From NCBI GenBank assembly GCA_937900425.1, contig CALCDT010000017.1, forward strand, positions 1 to 9,622: a stretch of DNA of 9,622 bases, written 5' to 3'. Positions 7,963 to 9,622 of the stretch are shown in pieces. Every line of letters starts with the position of its first letter. The first letter of the stretch is position 1. The translations under genes were made by a program, and so were the position numbers. The notes under the pieces are model-generated. The model did no database searches, was not told the DNA's origin, and worked only from the letters and a program-made list of their open reading frames with translations. The stretch is from an uncultured Alphaproteobacteria bacterium. GTDB lineage: Bacteria; Pseudomonadota; Alphaproteobacteria; Rhizobiales; Pleomorphomonadaceae.

Positions 7963-8008
7963 GGCGATCCGGAGGGCGGGGTCGGGCGATCCCTCACATA
8001 GGATCGCC
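7963..8008. repeat. Operator-like repeat set before the EI24-XdhC-Moco operon
   Basis: The octamer GGCGATCC occurs at 7963-7970 and 7985-7992 (22 bp apart, about two helical turns). Its exact complement GGATCGCC is at 8001-8008, making a perfect 8-bp inverted repeat with an 8-base spacer together with the second copy. The set sits 8-53 bp upstream of ATG 7955. The spacer contains TATGTG on the minus strand (8000-7995), a possible -10 element without a good -35. Placement suggests a regulator binding site or a leader hairpin. Confidence 0.5.
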
Positions 8009-8024
8009 GCCAGCCGCCGGAAAG

Positions 8025-8061
8025 GGCGCGGCCGCTGCGCGCCGCGGGCGCCGGCCGCGCC
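8025..8061 (-). terminator. Terminator-like hairpin after the XRE-cupin gene
   Basis: A perfect 10-bp inverted repeat, GGCGCGGCCG (8025-8034) and CGGCCGCGCC (8052-8061), with a 17-nt GC-rich loop. On the minus strand it begins 15 nt after the stop of the regulator gene and is followed by CCTTTCC, so the T-tract is weak. It separates the regulator from the downstream operon. Confidence 0.5.
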
Positions 8062-8076
8062 GCCGTACCCGTCCGC

Positions 8077-8808
8077 TCACTGCACCTTGTGCTGGGGATA
8101 GGAGATGATCGAGAGGAAGCGGATCGGCAGCTTCACCAGCACCTCCGGCCCGTGCTGGGCGTCGGCGTCGAAGAAGAAGCTGTCGCCGGGCTGCATGGTG
8201 TAGAGCGCGTTGCCGTGGCGATACTGCATCTCGCCCTCCAGCATGTAGAGGAACTCGAGACCCTCGTGCTGAAAGGTCGGGAAGACGTCGGATTCGGCGC
8301 TGAGCGTGATCAGGTAGGGCTCGACGACGACGCCGCTCGAATTGTCGCCGAAATGGCCGAGCAGGTTGTACTGGTGGCCGGCCCGGCTGCCGCGGCGCTC
8401 GATCTCGACGCCCTCACCGGCCTTGACCAGAACCGCGCTGCGGCTCTCCTCGAAGCGGCGGAAGAAGGCGGTGACCGGGACGCCGAGGGCGCGCGACAGC
8501 GCCTGCAGCGTCGTCAGCGACGGCGAGGTCATGCCGTTCTCGATCTTGGAGAGCATGCCGATCGAGATGCCGGTCGCCGAGGCGAGTTCGGCGACGGTGA
8601 TGCCGAGCTTCTTGCGGAAGGCTCTAGCCTCGTGGCCGATGGCGATCTCGAGGTTGTTCTCCTTCGGCTCGCGCAGCGCGTGCGGGTCCTGCGACAGAGC
8701 CGCGGCCCTCGCGGAAGCCGTCGTCTCCGCCTCGTCGTCGGCGGTGGCCGCTGCGCGCGCCTTGGCCGCGACCGCGGCTCCGGTTGCCATCCCCTTGCCC
8801 CGCTCCAT
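8077..8808 (-). CDS. XRE-family transcriptional regulator with C-terminal cupin domain
   Basis: A 243-residue DNA-binding regulator. Residues 1-50 are an Ala-rich, low-complexity, probably flexible extension. A helix-turn-helix of the XRE/Cro type spans about 59-116, with the recognition region TGISIGMLSKIENGMTSPSL (79-98). A cupin_2 domain follows at about 160-240: HEGLEFLYMLEGEM (181-194), the PGD turn (207-209) and His219 of AQHG match the two cupin motifs. Such proteins usually sense a small ligand, often an amino acid, polyamine or other metabolite, through the cupin and repress or activate nearby genes. Start ATG 8808 is supported by AAGGA (8819-8815) six bases upstream, better than the internal ATG 8790. 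It is transcribed away from the tRNA and towards the Moco operon, ending in a hairpin. Its target and ligand cannot be read from sequence; autoregulation is likely given repeats at its promoter. Confidence 0.92.
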   Translation of the reverse strand: MERGKGMATGAAVAAKARAAATADDEAETTASARAAALSQDPHALREPKENNLEIAIGHEARAFRKKLGITVAELASATGISIGMLSKIENGMTSPSLTTLQALSRALGVPVTAFFRRFEESRSAVLVKAGEGVEIERRGSRAGHQYNLLGHFGDNSSGVVVEPYLITLSAESDVFPTFQHEGLEFLYMLEGEMQYRHGNALYTMQPGDSFFFDADAQHGPEVLVKLPIRFLSIISYPQHKVQ

Positions 8809-8857
8809 GATTCGTCCTTTCCGTCGCCGTGGCGCTTTTCGATCCTACACTCGCGCG

Positions 8858-8898
8858 CATACAGCTCCGCTCATACAATCTCAGTGAAGATTTTTCAA
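8858..8898 (-). promoter_or_regulatory. Promoter of the XRE-cupin gene with possible autoregulatory repeats
   Basis: On the minus strand: TTGAAA (8898-8893), a 17-bp spacer, TATGAG (8875-8870). The leader to ATG 8808 would be about 55 nt. The hexamer TGTATG occurs at 8877-8872, overlapping the -10 element, and again at 8863-8858 near the start point, 14 bp apart in the same orientation. Such a layout suits an autorepressor. Confidence 0.5.
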
Positions 8899-8981
8899 CT
8901 TTCGGGAAAACATTCGGGTGGAGCGACGACGGCCCGGGCATGCGACCGGCCGTCACGGACCGCGTCGTTCGCCCCAACCGG

Positions 8982-9054
8982 GGAGCCGTGACAACGGCGG
9001 GAAACCGCGCGCCGCCGTGCCGTTCGACGCCGACGCCGGGCGGCGCACGGCTCC
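8982..9054. other. Foldable intergenic element (three-helix junction)
   Basis: GGAGCCGTG (8982-8990) is exactly complementary to CACGGCTCC (9046-9054). Between them sit two further perfect hairpins: ACGGCGG (8994-9000) with CCGCCGT (9012-9018), and CGCCG (9028-9032) with CGGCG (9041-9045). Together they give a 73-nt three-way junction. It lies in the 425-bp spacer between the regulator and the tRNA, which has no credible gene. GC-rich DNA folds easily, so this may be chance; I see no clear promoter for it. Confidence 0.3.
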
Positions 9055-9115
9055 TGCCCGATCGGCACCACGCGCAAACCGTTCGCCGTCTTTGCAAAGG
9101 GCTGCAAAAAAACAC

Positions 9116-9144
9116 TTGCCCCGGCTCGGCGGCCTGAGTATATC
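9116..9144 (+). promoter_or_regulatory. Promoter of tRNA-Ala
   Basis: TTGCCC (9116-9121), a 17-bp spacer, then TATATC (9139-9144), a typical strong alphaproteobacterial stable-RNA promoter. A run of seven A (9106-9112) just upstream resembles an UP element, and TTTGCAAA (9091-9098) is a short palindrome further up. Transcription should start near 9151, giving a leader of about 80 nt before the tRNA at 9234. Confidence 0.7.
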
Positions 9145-9233
9145 CGGCGCCGTCGACCCGGTCACGGACCGGCCGGTTCCCAAACCGGTGACGATCGCCT
9201 CCTCCGGGAGGCGGCCGAACAGACCGACGGCGT

Positions 9234-9309
<76 letters not shown>

Positions 9310-9622
9310 ATTCTATCCTGCCGCTCTGGCGGAGAAGAATTCCTCTGCAGATAATCTCCGATAGCCTGCCGGTTTGCCGAGGCGACCGCGACGCTCGCCT
9401 TCGCTGATCGTTCGGGTCGCCGTGACCCGCGCCGCAGCGGCCGTGGCCATTTGCTCGGCCTCTCGGCCGACCGCCGGCCCGGGCGCCCGTAGCGCACCGG
9501 ACCCCGTCCCCTTCACCACCAGCCGTCGCGCCGACCGATACCGCCCACCGATGCCGCCGCGCGCGTCAGCTCGCGCCGTCGCCGGCCGGGCGGCGGCGCG
9601 GTGCCCGCTTCGGGGCGGAGGG
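9310..9622. other. 313 bp after the tRNA without a credible gene
   Basis: I see no gene here. The open frames on the minus strand either run through the tRNA or lack an RBS and family resemblance. No clear tRNA terminator is visible: CCGC-TCTG-GCGG (9321-9332) is short and has no T-run. Near the right edge is a 12-bp-stem hairpin (9572-9583 with 9589-9600, one U:G wobble, 5-nt loop), also without a T-run. No copy of the tRNA 3' end is seen, so there is no sign of an integrated element inside the window. Confidence 0.5.

Noticed and set aside
7956..7997. N-terminal extension of the EI24 protein from GTG 7997
   Set aside because: It would add 14 Pro-rich residues before the conserved family start and would lie across the repeat set; ATG 7955 fits the family better.
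9483..9523. tRNA-like tail (CGCCCGTAGC ... CACCACCA)
   Set aside because: No TTCGA T-loop, no matching acceptor stem and no anticodon arm; only a superficial likeness.

Overview
The window is very GC-rich, densely coding DNA. It most likely comes from a member of the Hyphomicrobiales (Rhizobiales, Alphaproteobacteria). The main clue is the chvG - hprK - EIIA(Man-type) - HPr order on the plus strand at the left end, a hallmark arrangement of that order. The tRNA promoter style (TTGCCC, 17 bp, TATATC) also fits. Genus and species cannot be told from the sequence.

Layout. (1) Positions 1-3229, plus strand: the 3' part of a ChvG/ExoS-type sensor histidine kinase, cut by the left window edge; a short HPr kinase of the alphaproteobacterial type, overlapping it by GTGA; a 261-bp gap with a near-perfect inverted repeat; then an EIIA(Man) domain protein and HPr, overlapping by ATGA. 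These are the envelope/acid-sensing kinase and the core of the regulatory PTS. (2) Positions 3230-3464: a convergent intergenic stretch with a palindrome, a 14-bp tandem duplication and a strong Shine-Dalgarno in front of a dubious short ORF. (3) Positions 3465-7955, minus strand, transcribed right to left: an EI24/CysZ-like membrane protein, a stand-alone XdhC N-terminal domain protein, a stand-alone XdhC C-terminal (Rossmann) domain protein, and a two-domain molybdopterin-binding/cytidylyltransferase fusion. These four are separated by -4, -1 and +3 nt and form one operon. A sulfotransferase-like gene follows after 104 nt, perhaps with its own promoter. (4) Positions 8077-8808, minus strand: an XRE-type regulator with a cupin domain, with a good promoter, RBS and a terminator-like hairpin. 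(5) Positions 8809-9622: a 425-bp spacer, then a complete tRNA-Ala(GGC) on the plus strand with a clear promoter, then about 310 bp with no credible gene.

How the genes work together. The central minus-strand operon reads as a molybdenum-cofactor maturation module for molybdo-enzymes of the xanthine dehydrogenase / CO dehydrogenase family. The fusion protein would make the cytosine dinucleotide form of Moco. The two XdhC halves would bind, sulfurate or protect and insert it. No molybdo-enzyme structural gene is present, so the module must serve enzymes encoded elsewhere. The EI24 protein belongs to a family that includes the sulfate transporter CysZ, and the next gene looks like a PAPS-using sulfotransferase. 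A shared sulfur theme is therefore possible, but this is inference.

Nothing here is clearly a new defence or mobile system: I see no transposase, integrase, phage gene or CRISPR array. The most interesting unexplained signals are small non-coding structures: an operator-like repeat set before the EI24 gene, a foldable three-helix element between the regulator and the tRNA, and the repeat cluster at 3322-3369.
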